Positions 8,847 to 19,387 of a DNA stretch of 64,000 bases are shown here, piece by piece. Numbering within the stretch: the stretch's first letter is position 1; every line of letters begins with the position of its first letter. The notes below the pieces were generated by a model that did no database searches, was not told the origin of the DNA, and was given only the letters and a program-made list of their open reading frames with translations. The DNA is taken from NCBI RefSeq assembly GCF_030814225.1, contig NZ_JAUSUR010000004.1, forward strand, positions 186,001 through 250,000, written 5' to 3'. The position numbers were made by a program, and so were the translations under genes. This DNA comes from Breznakia pachnodae. GTDB taxonomy: Bacteria > Bacillota_I > Bacilli_A > Erysipelotrichales > Erysipelotrichaceae.

Positions 8847-11800
8847 TTAGAATAACGACATTTGGTTTTCGTCTTGCAGTCCATCAAGAACTCCAAGAGC
8901 ATCCAATTTCTTAACTAGTGTACTACTTAACAAAGTACGATTTAATAAGTCTTGTTTCGAAATAAACGGGTGGCTTTTTCTTGCTTCCACAATACTAAGC
9001 GCAACGTTTTCTCCAAGTCCATCAACACTTACAAATGATGGGATAATCGCATTTGGATGATCTTCATCAATTACATACAGTGTTGCCTGAGATTTATTAA
9101 TATCAATGTTACGGAAATGATATCCACGTAATACCATTTCAAGTGCTAACTCTAAAGAAGAGAATACATTTCTTTCTTTATCGGAAACATCAAATTTTGT
9201 TTCTGGATTATTCGAACGATTTGAAATATCACTCATTTTAGCTTTAATGCTTGCTTCTCCCTTAACCATTGTTTCAACATCATATGCATCACAACGAATC
9301 GAGAAGAACATACAGTAATAATGAAGTGGTTTATGAACCTTAAACCAGGCAATACGAACTGCCATTGTTACATAGGCAACCGCATGGGCTTTTGGGAACA
9401 TATATTTAATTTTCTCACAAGAATCAATGTAGTAATCTTCTACATTGTTTGCTTTCATTTCTTCAATCCATTCAGGTTTCAATCCTCTACCTTTACGAAC
9501 ACTTTCCATAATTGTAAAGGCAAGTTTTGGTTTCATTCCCTTTTGCATTAGATATACCATGATATCATCACGACATCCAATAACATCTTTTAGGGTACAA
9601 ACTCCAGCATCAATTAAATCCTTTGCATTGTTTAGCCATACATCGGTACCATGAGATAATCCTGAAATCTTTAGTAACTCATCAAACGTAGTTGGCTTGG
9701 TAATTTCCAGGATACCACGAACGAATGGAGTACCAAACTCAGGAATTCCTGCTGCTCCCGTTTTTTCAATATTCTTTGTTGTATCAATATTTAATGATGA
9801 TACACCAGAGAAGATTGCCATTGTATCCGGATCATTCATTGGTATTTTGGTTACATCGACACCACTCATCTCTTCTAGAATTTTCATCGCTGTTGGATCG
9901 ACGTGACCAAGAATATCAAACTTTAATACATTCTGTTCAATATCATGATAATCCAGATGAGTTGTACGCATATCTTCATTTAAGTTATTTGATGGATATT
10001 GCACTGGAGTAAATTCACTGGCATCCATATCTTGTGGGAATACGATGATTCCCCCAGGATGTTGTCCCGTACTTCTTCGTACTCCATCACACTCTTTCGC
10101 AATATACGTAATACGAGCATTGGACATTCTTCCTTCCAATCCCATTTCTTCACAATAACCTTTTACATATCCAAATGCAGTCTTACTGGCAACGGTTGCA
10201 ATAGTTCCAGCACGGAATGCATTTTCTTCACCAAAATATTCCTGTAGGAATTTATGTGCCTTCTCTTGATAATAACCAGAGAAGTTCAAATCGATATCCG
10301 GTACTTTATCCCCTTCAAATCCTAGGAAGGTTTCGAATGGAATATTCTGCCCTTCACCAATCATTTCATGATCACACTTAGGACATTTCTTTGGAGGTAA
10401 GTCAAATCCTGACTGTACTGTTCCTTCTTCCACAAATTCACTATATTGACAACTTGGACAAATGTAGTGAGGAGCCAAAGGATTAACCTCGGTAATGTTT
10501 GCCATTGTGGCAGCAAAACTTGATCCTACGGATCCACGTGATCCTACCAGATAACCATCATCCAGTGATTGCTTCACCAGCAAATGCGATACATAGTAAA
10601 CAACCTCGAAACCATTTCCAATAATACTGTCTAATTCTTTATTCAAACGATCGATAACAATCTTTGGTAACTCAGGTCCATATAAACCATGTGCTGTATC
10701 CATACACAAGTCACGAAGCATCTTTGCACAACCTTCAATTTTTGGAGGATACAAATCACTCTTGATTGGTTGAACAAAGTCAATCATATCTGCAATCTTA
10801 TTTGAGTTCTCTACAACTAATTCATATGCTTCATCACCTAGATAAGCAAATGCTTCCAACATTTCATCTGTTGTACGAAAATGCTGAGCTGGTGAAGGAT
10901 TTGCCATTCGCTTTTCACGATTATAAATATAAAGTGGATGACGTACTCCTCCAATTCCTTGAGAGTTGATAAATACATCACGTATCTGCTTATGATCTTC
11001 TCTTACATAGTGAGCATCACCTGTAGCAACTACAACTTTACCTAATTTCTTACCAGTATCAATTAATGATTTCACAATTAACTTCAATTGGTTTTCATCT
11101 CTTACACTACCTAGTCCAACTAGATTACGATAGTTCTCTAATGGTTGAATTTCAATATAGTCATACATTCCCATTACTTCTTCAAGATATTCATCACTTC
11201 TTGTTTGTGCGGCTTCAAATACTTCCGAATTCAAACAGCTAGAACCAATAAGTAAATTTCCTTTTTCTTTAAATCGCAAAATTTCCTCACGAATAATTCT
11301 TGGCTGACAAATTGGTTTGTTATTACTCTTTCCAGTCTGAGCCAGATATTTGGTATGACTTAAGGTAATTAAATCAAAGATATCTTTAATACCAGCTTCA
11401 TTTTTTGCAAGTAGTGTTAAATGTTGCGGTCTTAAAGAACCATAACTTACTTCTTTATTTAATGCACATAAGTCGTTTAATGTCTTATACTCTTTTAATT
11501 CATTCAACATATGCAACAATACTTCACCAAGGATTTCCGCATCATAGTCTGCTCTATGCGCTACATCAGCATCATACTTAATCTTATAGTAACGAGCAAT
11601 GTTACCAAGACGATATCCACGACGATCTTTAATCATCGCCTTCGATAAGTCAAGTGTATCAATTACTGGATTTGTCAGTTTTTCTTTTCCCATTCGCAAC
11701 AATGCTTCATTTAAGAAGTTAACATCAAATCCTGCATTATGAGCAACCAGAACCCCATCACCAATAAACTCCAATAGTTTAGGCATTGCTTCTTCAATCG

Positions 11801-13172
11801 TTGGTGCATTTTCAACATCACTATTACTAATGTTAGTTAATTCACTAATATGTGAAGAAATTGTAATTGGTGGTTTAATAAACAGTTGCATAGACTCCTT
11901 CACAACACGATTCTCAATAATTTGAGCACCAAATTCAATGATATGATCATATTTTGATGACAATCCTGTTGTCTCAAGGTCAAATACAACATAACGAGCT
12001 TTTTCTAACTCTACATCACTTGGATTGTAGACAATATTCAATTCACTTTCAATCATATTCATTTCAACACCATAAATCATTTTAAATGGATTATCTCTAC
12101 CTGAATTGATTTTATTCACAACTCGTTGTGCAGTTGGATATGCCTGCACTACATTGTGGTCAGTAATCGCTATGGCATCATGTCCCCAAGTGTTAGCCTG
12201 CGTAATATATTCTTCAATTGAACTAACTCCATCCATTTCACTTAGTTTTGTATGTAAGTGTAGTTCTACTCTTTTTCTACTTGCATTATCCTTCTTCTGA
12301 GGAACAATAATCTTTTCTAATGCCATTGGCACAAATACATTTTCTCTACGATATTGGTTATATTCTACACGACCACTCGCTTCAATATAATCTCCTTCAT
12401 GAATCGCTTCCAATATTTCTTTCGTTAGTTTTCCACGTTCAAAACGTTGAATAACGATTGCTTCTTCTTCATCAGTAACATACATACTTTGTGCAATCTT
12501 ACCATTACGCATAACACGGTTATCAATTTCAAAGACCTTACCACGAATCTTTACTTCATTAATCCCTTCACTTAAATCAATAATTTTAAGCAATGGATAA
12601 TCGGTAACTTTCTTTCTGGTATAACCCTTTTCTTTGGTTTCTACTTGTACAGGAACTGGAGTAGGTCGATCATCAAACTTTTTCTCTGCTTCACGAATCT
12701 TCTCTTCCATGTTTAACTGTTGGATTGAAATCTCAATTTCAATACCAAAGAATGCCAATTCTTTGTATACATCATCAACTAAATCAGCAGCCTGTTTCTG
12801 TTCATCCATTGTTTCATAACGATACGTAAGTTTTCCATCTTCCATATTAGGAAAAACACTAACAAAAATCTTAAGGTCTGGTCTTGATCTCACAATATGA
12901 TGAATGTATTTATTTACATTCACAATTGTATTTTCCTGATAACGGTTCTTCATCTGTAAGCGCACCTTACAATGTGTACTCTGCATTAACTTACCTAAAA
13001 AGATGTCATATACCTGATAATCAAGCAGACATTCAAATTCAATATACATTACAATTGTATTTTCCGCTTTATAAAAAGCAGGTTTTTCTAGAAAAACTGC
13101 TTTCTCAAAACTTTTTAATTCAATTTCATTCATGCCAGTATTCTTGGCTAAATCATAAACTTCATGACTCAT
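8847..13172 (-). CDS. polC: DNA polymerase III alpha subunit, PolC type
   Basis: 1441 residues, the usual length of the Gram-positive replicative polymerase that copies the chromosome at the fork. Domain order is N-terminal domains, an OB-fold (IRGKVFEI onward, about 210-300), a PHP domain opening VELHLHTKLSEMDG, an inserted 3'-5' proofreading exonuclease (VVFDLETTGLSSKYD, later VAHNAGFDVNFL), the rest of the PHP domain, a zinc finger (CPSC and CPKC), and the polymerase core with catalytic aspartates in PDIDLNFSG. The built-in exonuclease and the size separate it from DnaE. It has its own promoter and terminator. It is not next to proS, which precedes polC in many Bacillota. Confidence 0.97.
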   Translation of the reverse strand: MSHEVYDLAKNTGMNEIELKSFEKAVFLEKPAFYKAENTIVMYIEFECLLDYQVYDIFLGKLMQSTHCKVRLQMKNRYQENTIVNVNKYIHHIVRSRPDLKIFVSVFPNMEDGKLTYRYETMDEQKQAADLVDDVYKELAFFGIEIEISIQQLNMEEKIREAEKKFDDRPTPVPVQVETKEKGYTRKKVTDYPLLKIIDLSEGINEVKIRGKVFEIDNRVMRNGKIAQSMYVTDEEEAIVIQRFERGKLTKEILEAIHEGDYIEASGRVEYNQYRRENVFVPMALEKIIVPQKKDNASRKRVELHLHTKLSEMDGVSSIEEYITQANTWGHDAIAITDHNVVQAYPTAQRVVNKINSGRDNPFKMIYGVEMNMIESELNIVYNPSDVELEKARYVVFDLETTGLSSKYDHIIEFGAQIIENRVVKESMQLFIKPPITISSHISELTNISNSDVENAPTIEEAMPKLLEFIGDGVLVAHNAGFDVNFLNEALLRMGKEKLTNPVIDTLDLSKAMIKDRRGYRLGNIARYYKIKYDADVAHRADYDAEILGEVLLHMLNELKEYKTLNDLCALNKEVSYGSLRPQHLTLLAKNEAGIKDIFDLITLSHTKYLAQTGKSNNKPICQPRIIREEILRFKEKGNLLIGSSCLNSEVFEAAQTRSDEYLEEVMGMYDYIEIQPLENYRNLVGLGSVRDENQLKLIVKSLIDTGKKLGKVVVATGDAHYVREDHKQIRDVFINSQGIGGVRHPLYIYNREKRMANPSPAQHFRTTDEMLEAFAYLGDEAYELVVENSNKIADMIDFVQPIKSDLYPPKIEGCAKMLRDLCMDTAHGLYGPELPKIVIDRLNKELDSIIGNGFEVVYYVSHLLVKQSLDDGYLVGSRGSVGSSFAATMANITEVNPLAPHYICPSCQYSEFVEEGTVQSGFDLPPKKCPKCDHEMIGEGQNIPFETFLGFEGDKVPDIDLNFSGYYQEKAHKFLQEYFGEENAFRAGTIATVASKTAFGYVKGYCEEMGLEGRMSNARITYIAKECDGVRRSTGQHPGGIIVFPQDMDASEFTPVQYPSNNLNEDMRTTHLDYHDIEQNVLKFDILGHVDPTAMKILEEMSGVDVTKIPMNDPDTMAIFSGVSSLNIDTTKNIEKTGAAGIPEFGTPFVRGILEITKPTTFDELLKISGLSHGTDVWLNNAKDLIDAGVCTLKDVIGCRDDIMVYLMQKGMKPKLAFTIMESVRKGRGLKPEWIEEMKANNVEDYYIDSCEKIKYMFPKAHAVAYVTMAVRIAWFKVHKPLHYYCMFFSIRCDAYDVETMVKGEASIKAKMSDISNRSNNPETKFDVSDKERNVFSSLELALEMVLRGYHFRNIDINKSQATLYVIDEDHPNAIIPSFVSVDGLGENVALSIVEARKSHPFISKQDLLNRTLLSSTLVKKLDALGVLDGLQDENQMSLF

Positions 13173-13197
13173 ACTTCACACTCTTTTCTTAACTAAA

Positions 13198-13226
13198 ATT
13201 ATAACAAATTCATAGATGCTTTTAAA
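13198..13226 (-). promoter_or_regulatory. Candidate polC promoter
   Basis: On the minus strand a perfect -10 TATAAT (13198-13203) lies 17 bases from a weak -35 TTTAAA (13221-13226). It is 26 bases upstream of the polC start. Confidence 0.5.
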
Positions 13227-13238
13227 GAATTCTTATCA

Positions 13239-14195
13239 CTATATTGAAAGTATAATACTAACAACATACATAATCACAATTCCTACTCCTGCAAGATATA
13301 CAAATAAAGATGATTTCTTATACTTTAATCCAAAGTAAGTAATCAAAGATGCTACAATACCACATCCTGCAAAGATAATTGCTTCACGATCATACATATA
13401 AATTCCTGAACCAGTATATAAGATATCTGCAAAACACAGAATCATGAAATTAAATACACAACTTCCTACAATGTTTCCAATTGATGCATTAAAGTTGTTC
13501 ATTCTTACTAACGAAACCGACGCACTTAATTCTGGTAATGATGTCGCTACTCCTAGGAAGATTGCTCCTCCTACGGTAGAACCTAATTGTAATTCTTCTG
13601 TCAGTTGATCAGATACCTGCGTTAAGATAATTGATGCACCTACAAGTAATATCGCAAATACAACAAAGCGAAGAACGATTTGTTGGACTGATAATGCTAT
13701 ATCTGCGTTCTCATCACTATCACCACTGTCGTCATCATTCATCATCTTTACTGAAATTGCATAGATTACAATTAATGCAATCGTAAAGATATCTACATGG
13801 AATCCCATAATATTAATATCGCTGTTTAAGTTTAATGCAGCAATTGCACATCCATACATTAGGATACCAAACAACAGTGAAGAACTGTTCGATTTGGCAA
13901 CTTTCGCCTTCATAAATTTCTTATGGGCGAATATCATAAGTACTCCAAGAATAGATAAGTTGAAGATATTACTTCCCATTACATTCCCTTGAACCAAGGA
14001 TGGTTTATCTAATACAAACACTGCTGTCATCGATGTAAACAGTTCTGGCAGAGAAGTTACTGCTGCCAGCATTACTCCACCAATAAAGGCACCAGATAAA
14101 TCTGTTTTTCGATCCAGCATGTCAACATATGATGCCAGTTTTACTGAAAAGAATACGGTTGCTGCTGCTAATAAAAAGTATTGAATATATATCAT
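13239..14195 (-). CDS. Calcium/sodium antiporter, CaCA family (YrbG-like)
   Basis: 318 residues with two homologous halves of about five membrane helices each. Each half carries the alpha-repeat signature of cation/Ca2+ exchangers: LPELFTSMTAVF plus GSNIFNL in the first, ATSLPELSASV plus GSCVFNF in the second. An acidic stretch (NDDDSGDSDENAD) separates the halves. It probably exchanges Ca2+ for Na+ or H+ across the cytoplasmic membrane. Its start codon overlaps the stop of the upstream PBP gene by 4 bases (ATGA type), so the two are translationally coupled and belong to the recG-rnc-dacA operon. Ion specificity cannot be read from the sequence. Confidence 0.9.
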   Translation of the reverse strand: MIYIQYFLLAAATVFFSVKLASYVDMLDRKTDLSGAFIGGVMLAAVTSLPELFTSMTAVFVLDKPSLVQGNVMGSNIFNLSILGVLMIFAHKKFMKAKVAKSNSSSLLFGILMYGCAIAALNLNSDINIMGFHVDIFTIALIVIYAISVKMMNDDDSGDSDENADIALSVQQIVLRFVVFAILLVGASIILTQVSDQLTEELQLGSTVGGAIFLGVATSLPELSASVSLVRMNNFNASIGNIVGSCVFNFMILCFADILYTGSGIYMYDREAIIFAGCGIVASLITYFGLKYKKSSLFVYLAGVGIVIMYVVSIILSI

Positions 14196-15454
14196 AATTT
14201 CCTCATTATCCTTCTGTAAATTACAAAAATAACTAACAACATTATTGTGGCACCATTCAAGATAATCACAAGTGGATTATTGTCTGCATACACACTAAAA
14301 TAATGTACATAATATTTAAGATTATTACGCTCAATTTTTTGAGTTGCTTTTACTTTAATTTCTTCTACTACTTCATCATCTACTTTAATACTTATCGTTC
14401 CAATAACCTGCCCTTTTTTGATTGGAGCTTCCAGATCTTTTTTCGCCTTAAAAGTTACAGTTACCTCTGCATCATTTGAAAGGAAATAGGAATAATCTTT
14501 TGGTGATGTAATAGTATATGTATCATCATCACTATAAAGTACGGATATTTCTCCTACATTATCTCCTTTTTTTAGGACTTGTGTGCGATCATTGTTTTCA
14601 TAAATATACTTATATAAACTTTCAACTTCAGGAAGAACTGCTGAACGTGATGGTAATCCTTGAACAACCATAATTAATCGTTCTTCTTCATCGGTTGAAA
14701 AACTTGCCAGACAATACTGTGCTTCCAACGTATATCCAGTTTTTCCACCTTCAAAATATAGAATTGATGCATCATAATCTGATTCCATTTGAGTTGTAGT
14801 ATGCTTTAAAGTAAGTGAGTTATCACTTGTATTATAAGCATCTGTTTCCAAAAGAGAATATAGTTCTTTCTGGTCTAATGCATATTCAAGAATTTTTGCC
14901 ATTTCATAAGGAGTTGTATAATGGTTATCATCATGTAGTCCAGTAGTATTCATAAAATGAGTATGCTTAAGATTCAGTTCTTCTGCCTTATCATTCATTG
15001 CCTCTACCATTTTATCGACACTTCCATAAAGTGAAAGTGCAAGTTGGTTACTGGCTTCTGCACCACTTGGTAATAACGTACCAGCCAGCAAATCGCGATA
15101 AGTCACAACCTGTCCTTCTTTAAATCCTGCCATACTGGCATTGGCTTCTTTTAGACCAACAAATGCTTCTGCACTCATTTCGACTTTTTGATCCAAATCA
15201 TCAATTTTATCTAACGCAACAATCGATGTCATTATTTTTGTCATACTTGCTGGATAAATTTGATCATTTGCTCCTTTATCATAAATTATTCGCTGATCTT
15301 GCACATCATAAACAACAGCATGGCTTGCCTGTGAGTTATAATTTGCGCTTGTTGTTGTAGGGGTGGTTTCTTCTACGGTTTCCTCTGCTGCTACATGGAA
15401 ATTACTTCCCAAAAAGCAACAAGTTAAAATACTAATTAATAATATTTTTTTCAT
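14192..15454 (-). CDS. dacA: D-alanyl-D-alanine carboxypeptidase, PBP5 type (peptidase S11)
   Basis: 420 residues. After a signal peptide (MKKILLISILTCCFLGSNFH...) the penicillin-binding catalytic domain shows all three active-site motifs: SXXK as PASMTKIMTS, SXN as SGAEASN, and KTG as GGKTGY. A PBP5-type C-terminal beta domain and a membrane helix near the end (VIILNGATIMLLVIFVIYRR) follow. It removes the terminal D-Ala from peptidoglycan pentapeptides. It overlaps rnc upstream and the CaCA gene downstream by 4 bases each. I use dacA for the family; dacF would be equally defensible. Confidence 0.92.
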   Translation of the reverse strand: MKKILLISILTCCFLGSNFHVAAEETVEETTPTTTSANYNSQASHAVVYDVQDQRIIYDKGANDQIYPASMTKIMTSIVALDKIDDLDQKVEMSAEAFVGLKEANASMAGFKEGQVVTYRDLLAGTLLPSGAEASNQLALSLYGSVDKMVEAMNDKAEELNLKHTHFMNTTGLHDDNHYTTPYEMAKILEYALDQKELYSLLETDAYNTSDNSLTLKHTTTQMESDYDASILYFEGGKTGYTLEAQYCLASFSTDEEERLIMVVQGLPSRSAVLPEVESLYKYIYENNDRTQVLKKGDNVGEISVLYSDDDTYTITSPKDYSYFLSNDAEVTVTFKAKKDLEAPIKKGQVIGTISIKVDDEVVEEIKVKATQKIERNNLKYYVHYFSVYADNNPLVIILNGATIMLLVIFVIYRRIMRKL

Positions 15455-16134
15455 CGCGCCAGTTTCAGGAAGGCATCTTTCGCTGCCTGCTGTTCTGCTT
15501 TTTTCTTTGAAGACCCCTCTCCTCTACCCAATACAATATCATCCAGACGAACTTCTATTAAGAAGTTAGGATTGTTACTTGGTCCAGTTGTTTTCACTAA
15601 ATGATAAGCAACCGTTTTTCTTGTATCTGCCTGAATATATTCTTGTAATTTGGTTTTATAATCAACGACACTATCTTCTTTTGGTGCATCAATAAATGGT
15701 GTAATTACCACACTTAAAATTTGGTCTATATATTGATAACCAACATCAAGATAAATTGCACCTAATACTGCTTCAAACATATCGGAAAGTAAAGAGTTAC
15801 GTTCTCTTCCACCGCTTCTCTCTTCTCCAACACCAAGCATCAGACATTCATCCCAGCCAATCATACGACAATAATTAGCCAAAGCTTCTTCACGTACCAA
15901 CTGACTACGTAAGGTTGTCATTACTCCTTCATCAAAAGGTGGCTGATGGTGATATAAAGCATTGGTTACCCATAGTTGTAATACTGCATCTCCCATAAAT
16001 TCTAAACGCTCGTTGTCTCCTTCCAACCCCGCATGTTCATTTAAATAGGACGTATGAACACAGGATTGAAATAATAAGTCTTTGTCTTTATATGGAATGT
16101 TGTTGTGTTTCATCCACGTAAATATATCATTCAT
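15451..16134 (-). CDS. rnc: Ribonuclease III
   Basis: 227 residues, the standard length. The N-terminal endonuclease domain carries the signature NERLEFMGDAVLQLWV, with catalytic Glu and Asp, and a second acidic cluster SDMFEAVLGAIYLDVG. The C-terminal double-stranded RNA-binding domain starts at about 155 (DYKTKLQEYIQ) and ends GRGEGSSKKKAEQQAAKDAF. It cleaves double-stranded RNA in rRNA and mRNA processing. It lies 28 bases behind recG and overlaps the next gene by 4 bases. In many Bacillota rnc is next to smc or acpP; here it is not. Confidence 0.97.
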   Translation of the reverse strand: MNDIFTWMKHNNIPYKDKDLLFQSCVHTSYLNEHAGLEGDNERLEFMGDAVLQLWVTNALYHHQPPFDEGVMTTLRSQLVREEALANYCRMIGWDECLMLGVGEERSGGRERNSLLSDMFEAVLGAIYLDVGYQYIDQILSVVITPFIDAPKEDSVVDYKTKLQEYIQADTRKTVAYHLVKTTGPSNNPNFLIEVRLDDIVLGRGEGSSKKKAEQQAAKDAFLKLAR

Positions 16135-16162
16135 ATTCTTTTCTCCTTCTTAAAAGTATACG

Positions 16163-18154
16163 CTAATCTATAAAAGAAGTTAATTCCTTTTTTAAAATAT
16201 ATTGTTTTATTTGAGGATAGTGATCAAGATTTCCCAGTAAATCGGTTGCATCTTGTTTTGCCACCTCTAAAATATTATCATCCATTATAATATCACCTAA
16301 GATAAAACCAGGTATTCCACTTTGACGTTTTCCTAGCATATCCCCAGGACCGCGAATCATTAAATCCTGCTTTGATATCTCAAATCCATCATTGCTGTCA
16401 CATAAGATCTGCAGTCGCTTTAAACTATCTGGATCTTTACTTTTGGTAAGCAGATAACAATATCCTTGTTTATCACCTCGACCAACTCTCCCACGAAGTT
16501 GGTGAATCTGACTTAATCCAAATCGCTCTGCATCATAGATGACCATAATATTCGCATCTTTTACATCAACTCCTACCTCAATTACACTAGTAGCAATTAA
16601 GATATCAAATTCTTTATTCACAAAAGACTGCATAATTTCATCTTTTTCTTCTGTCGACATTTTACCATGCAGATAATGCATTCGATATTTCTCTGGTAAT
16701 GTCGAACGCATATTTTGATATAGTTCTTCCACATTACGCATTACATATTCATCATTACGTTCAATTGCTGGACATACGATATAACATTGATTACCTTCAT
16801 CAATATAACTTAATACATCCTGAAGAATTGTTCGCATACTACTTTCTTTTACCAGTGTCGTAATAATCGGCTTTCTTCCTTTTGGTAATTCTTCAATACT
16901 ACTTACATCCATATCTCCATATAATGATGTAGCCAAGGTTCTAGGAATTGGTGTAGCACTCATTAATAAGAAGTCTACATTCTCACCCTTCTCCAATAGT
17001 TTTCTTCGCTGTTCAACACCAAAACGATGTTGCTCATCAGCAATTACTAATCCAAGATTGTGATATTCTACTTCATTTTGGAATAACGCATGGGTACCAA
17101 CAATGACATCAATCTCGCCATTACGTAGTTCTTCATTCACTCGTTTTTTCTCTTTAGTTGCCAAAGATGAGAACAGCAGTTCTACACGTACTCCATAAGG
17201 CTCTAATACCTTGCTCACATTTGCCATATGTTGTTTCGCTAATATCTCCGTTGGTGCTAAGAACGCCGATTGCTGGCCTGCCAGAGCACTTGCATACATT
17301 GCCATAACTGCTACTAAGGTTTTCCCACTTCCTACATCACCCTGAACCAGACGATACATAATATGATTGCTCTTTAAATCTTCTAGAATATCTTTGATTG
17401 CATTCATTTGATCATCAGTTAGTTTGAATGGTAAATTATCAATTGCCTTGTAAATTTTTGCTTCATCAAATTCTTTTGCCTGTTTGGTAATTTCTTCATT
17501 CTGATGTTTATAATATTGCATCTTCAGCTGAAATTTTAAAAATTCTTCATACTTCAGACATCTCATACTCTGCTTCAACATTTCTCGTTTCACTGGAAAG
17601 TGAATATAATACAATGCTTTATGCTTATCGATTAATTTATATTTTTGCTGTAAATCAGTAGGAATAAAGTTTCCTATTTGAAATGCTTCTAAAGCATTCT
17701 TCATATATTTTCTTAAATCTCTTTGGTTGATTCCATCTTTCACATTATAGACTGGTACAATCCCCAATTGTTCTTCAATTGGTTGAGAATTATACTGCAT
17801 AACTGTTACTTTATAATTCCCTTCATATTTACCAGAGATTGTAATCTTAGAGTTCACTTTAAAATTTTGAATCCAAGGCCGATTAAACAGAGTTAAATCA
17901 ATTTCTTCTTCATCATAAAGAACCTTAAATCTAGTTACACTTTTCTTATAACCAAATCGAGACAACCGTGGAGAAGAAATAATTAATCCTTCAAAGAAAA
18001 CTTTTTCCTCTTTTTCCCACTCATCAAAAGGTTTTACCACATTCTCTTCATAACGAAAAGGATAATGCGTCAGTAAATCCTCTACACTATCGATTCCCAT
18101 ACTATTCAATATTTCTTTTTTCTTAGGTGTAACCTTTATCTCTTTCAAATCCAT
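16163..18154 (-). CDS. recG: ATP-dependent DNA helicase RecG
   Basis: 663 residues. An N-terminal wedge/OB domain (about 1-230) for branched DNA precedes a superfamily 2 helicase core. Walker A reads GDVGSGKTL, the DEAD-like box is DEQHRFGVEQR, and motifs SATPIPRTLA and QLRGRVGRG are clear. A C-terminal RecG accessory region ends the protein. It remodels stalled replication forks and Holliday junctions. It lies 31 bases downstream of the chromate transporter pair and 28 bases upstream of rnc, so it could be read from either side's promoter. Confidence 0.96.
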   Translation of the reverse strand: MDLKEIKVTPKKKEILNSMGIDSVEDLLTHYPFRYEENVVKPFDEWEKEEKVFFEGLIISSPRLSRFGYKKSVTRFKVLYDEEEIDLTLFNRPWIQNFKVNSKITISGKYEGNYKVTVMQYNSQPIEEQLGIVPVYNVKDGINQRDLRKYMKNALEAFQIGNFIPTDLQQKYKLIDKHKALYYIHFPVKREMLKQSMRCLKYEEFLKFQLKMQYYKHQNEEITKQAKEFDEAKIYKAIDNLPFKLTDDQMNAIKDILEDLKSNHIMYRLVQGDVGSGKTLVAVMAMYASALAGQQSAFLAPTEILAKQHMANVSKVLEPYGVRVELLFSSLATKEKKRVNEELRNGEIDVIVGTHALFQNEVEYHNLGLVIADEQHRFGVEQRRKLLEKGENVDFLLMSATPIPRTLATSLYGDMDVSSIEELPKGRKPIITTLVKESSMRTILQDVLSYIDEGNQCYIVCPAIERNDEYVMRNVEELYQNMRSTLPEKYRMHYLHGKMSTEEKDEIMQSFVNKEFDILIATSVIEVGVDVKDANIMVIYDAERFGLSQIHQLRGRVGRGDKQGYCYLLTKSKDPDSLKRLQILCDSNDGFEISKQDLMIRGPGDMLGKRQSGIPGFILGDIIMDDNILEVAKQDATDLLGNLDHYPQIKQYILKKELTSFID

Positions 18155-18185
18155 GAAACAATTATATCATGAAATCCTCAAACAT

Positions 18186-18737
18186 TTAGAAAAAGAAGAA
18201 ACCAACTACACCCATAATCATCAGTACCTTCATACTATCTAGTTTTTTGATTCTTTGAATGATAATTCCTACAACAATACATAAGATAATTCGCCAATCT
18301 ACATTCAAAGATATACTACTTAAATCTGAATTTCCATAAAGCGTTAATAATACCATTGAACAGAATGCGGCAGTAATCATTGCAAGAGATGCAGACTTTA
18401 ATCCCTGAATAATATCTTTCATTAACTGATGATCTTTTAGTTTTGAATATCCCTTATATAACGCTAACGATAATAATACACCACCTAAGATACACCCAAT
18501 GGTTGCAACAACAGCCCCTGATATTCCCATTGTTTTCATTCCTACAAAGGTAGATGAGTTTATAGCTAATGGGCCTGGAGTAATTTGCGATATTGTAATA
18601 ATATCCAAATATTCACTCGTTGTCAGCCAACCCTGATTATTTACTATCTCTTGTTGGATAGTTGAAATAACTGTATATCCACCACCAAAACTAAGAATAC
18701 CGATTTTAAAGAAGACGAAAAAGATAGTCGCTAGCAT
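18186..18737 (-). CDS. Chromate transporter family protein, second half
   Basis: CHR-family membrane protein of the short type (one domain of about 180 residues). I place the start at the ATG 18737, because a GAGGTGG ribosome binding site at 18742-18748 precedes it; a longer reading frame from 18761 exists. It carries the family motif FGGGYTVI and QITPGPLAINSSTFVG, with about five to six membrane helices. Short CHR proteins usually work as a pair, matching the upstream gene, which it overlaps by 7 bases. They export chromate in some bacteria; the true substrate in an anaerobe is unknown. Confidence 0.88.
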   Translation of the reverse strand: MLATIFFVFFKIGILSFGGGYTVISTIQQEIVNNQGWLTTSEYLDIITISQITPGPLAINSSTFVGMKTMGISGAVVATIGCILGGVLLSLALYKGYSKLKDHQLMKDIIQGLKSASLAMITAAFCSMVLLTLYGNSDLSSISLNVDWRIILCIVVGIIIQRIKKLDSMKVLMIMGVVGFFFF

Positions 18738-19291
18738 TGTGCCACCTCTTTTACACTCCACAAACTATAAATCGTTATAACTACAAGATCACAAAGTAAC
18801 ATAATTGCTACAGAAATGTTAAAGAATAAAATACATAGGAAAGTCACAACAAATAACAATTGAAAAAAGCGTTGGTTACCGACAAACTTCTTATAAGAAT
18901 CCACAATGAAATCAAAGATAACAATAATCACTCCAATTCCTAATCCTGTCATCACTGCATTGATTGCTGTAATCTGCATAATTGTATCGTAGAACACTGT
19001 TACTACTGAAATAATAACAAGTGGTGGTAATACGGTTGCAATTACAGATACAAGTGATCCAGGTAATCCCCCAATTCTATAGCCAACTAGTGTTGATATA
19101 TTTACTGCAATCGCTCCTGGACATGATTGGGCCACAGCAGCAATATCAAACAGTTCTTCCTCTTCCAGTAAATGATACTTCTCAACAAATGGTTTTTGAA
19201 TCAAAGGTATAATGACATACCCCCCACCAAAACAAAATGAACTGATATATAGAAACTGTATAAATAATAATCCTAATGTTTTAACTTTCAT
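18731..19291 (-). CDS. Chromate transporter family protein, first half
   Basis: 186 residues with the CHR signature FCFGGGYVIIPLIQ and the repeat-end motif AQSCPGAIAVNISTLVGYR, plus several hydrophobic helices. It is the partner of the following short CHR gene, with overlapping stop and start. The opposite-strand LysR gene starts 96 bases away, an arrangement typical of a regulator and its target. An ATTATA at 19312-19317 gives a minus-strand TATAAT -10 box for this gene pair, with only a weak -35. Confidence 0.88.
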   Translation of the reverse strand: MKVKTLGLLFIQFLYISSFCFGGGYVIIPLIQKPFVEKYHLLEEEELFDIAAVAQSCPGAIAVNISTLVGYRIGGLPGSLVSVIATVLPPLVIISVVTVFYDTIMQITAINAVMTGLGIGVIIVIFDFIVDSYKKFVGNQRFFQLLFVVTFLCILFFNISVAIMLLCDLVVITIYSLWSVKEVAQC

Positions 19292-19387
19292 AAATAACTC
19301 CTTCTTATAGCATTATAGAGTTAAAAGAACTATAATTAAAATATAATATATCTATATATACTATTAGCATTTACTTATGGAGGCTAT
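19292..19387. promoter_or_regulatory. Divergent promoter region between LysR regulator and chromate transporters
   Basis: 96 very AT-rich bases. Minus strand: -10 TATAAT at 19312-19317. Plus strand: -10-like TATACT at 19357-19362, then a GGAGG ribosome binding site just before the LysR ATG. No clear -35 boxes on either side. LysR regulators usually bind and activate or repress from such a shared region. Confidence 0.45.
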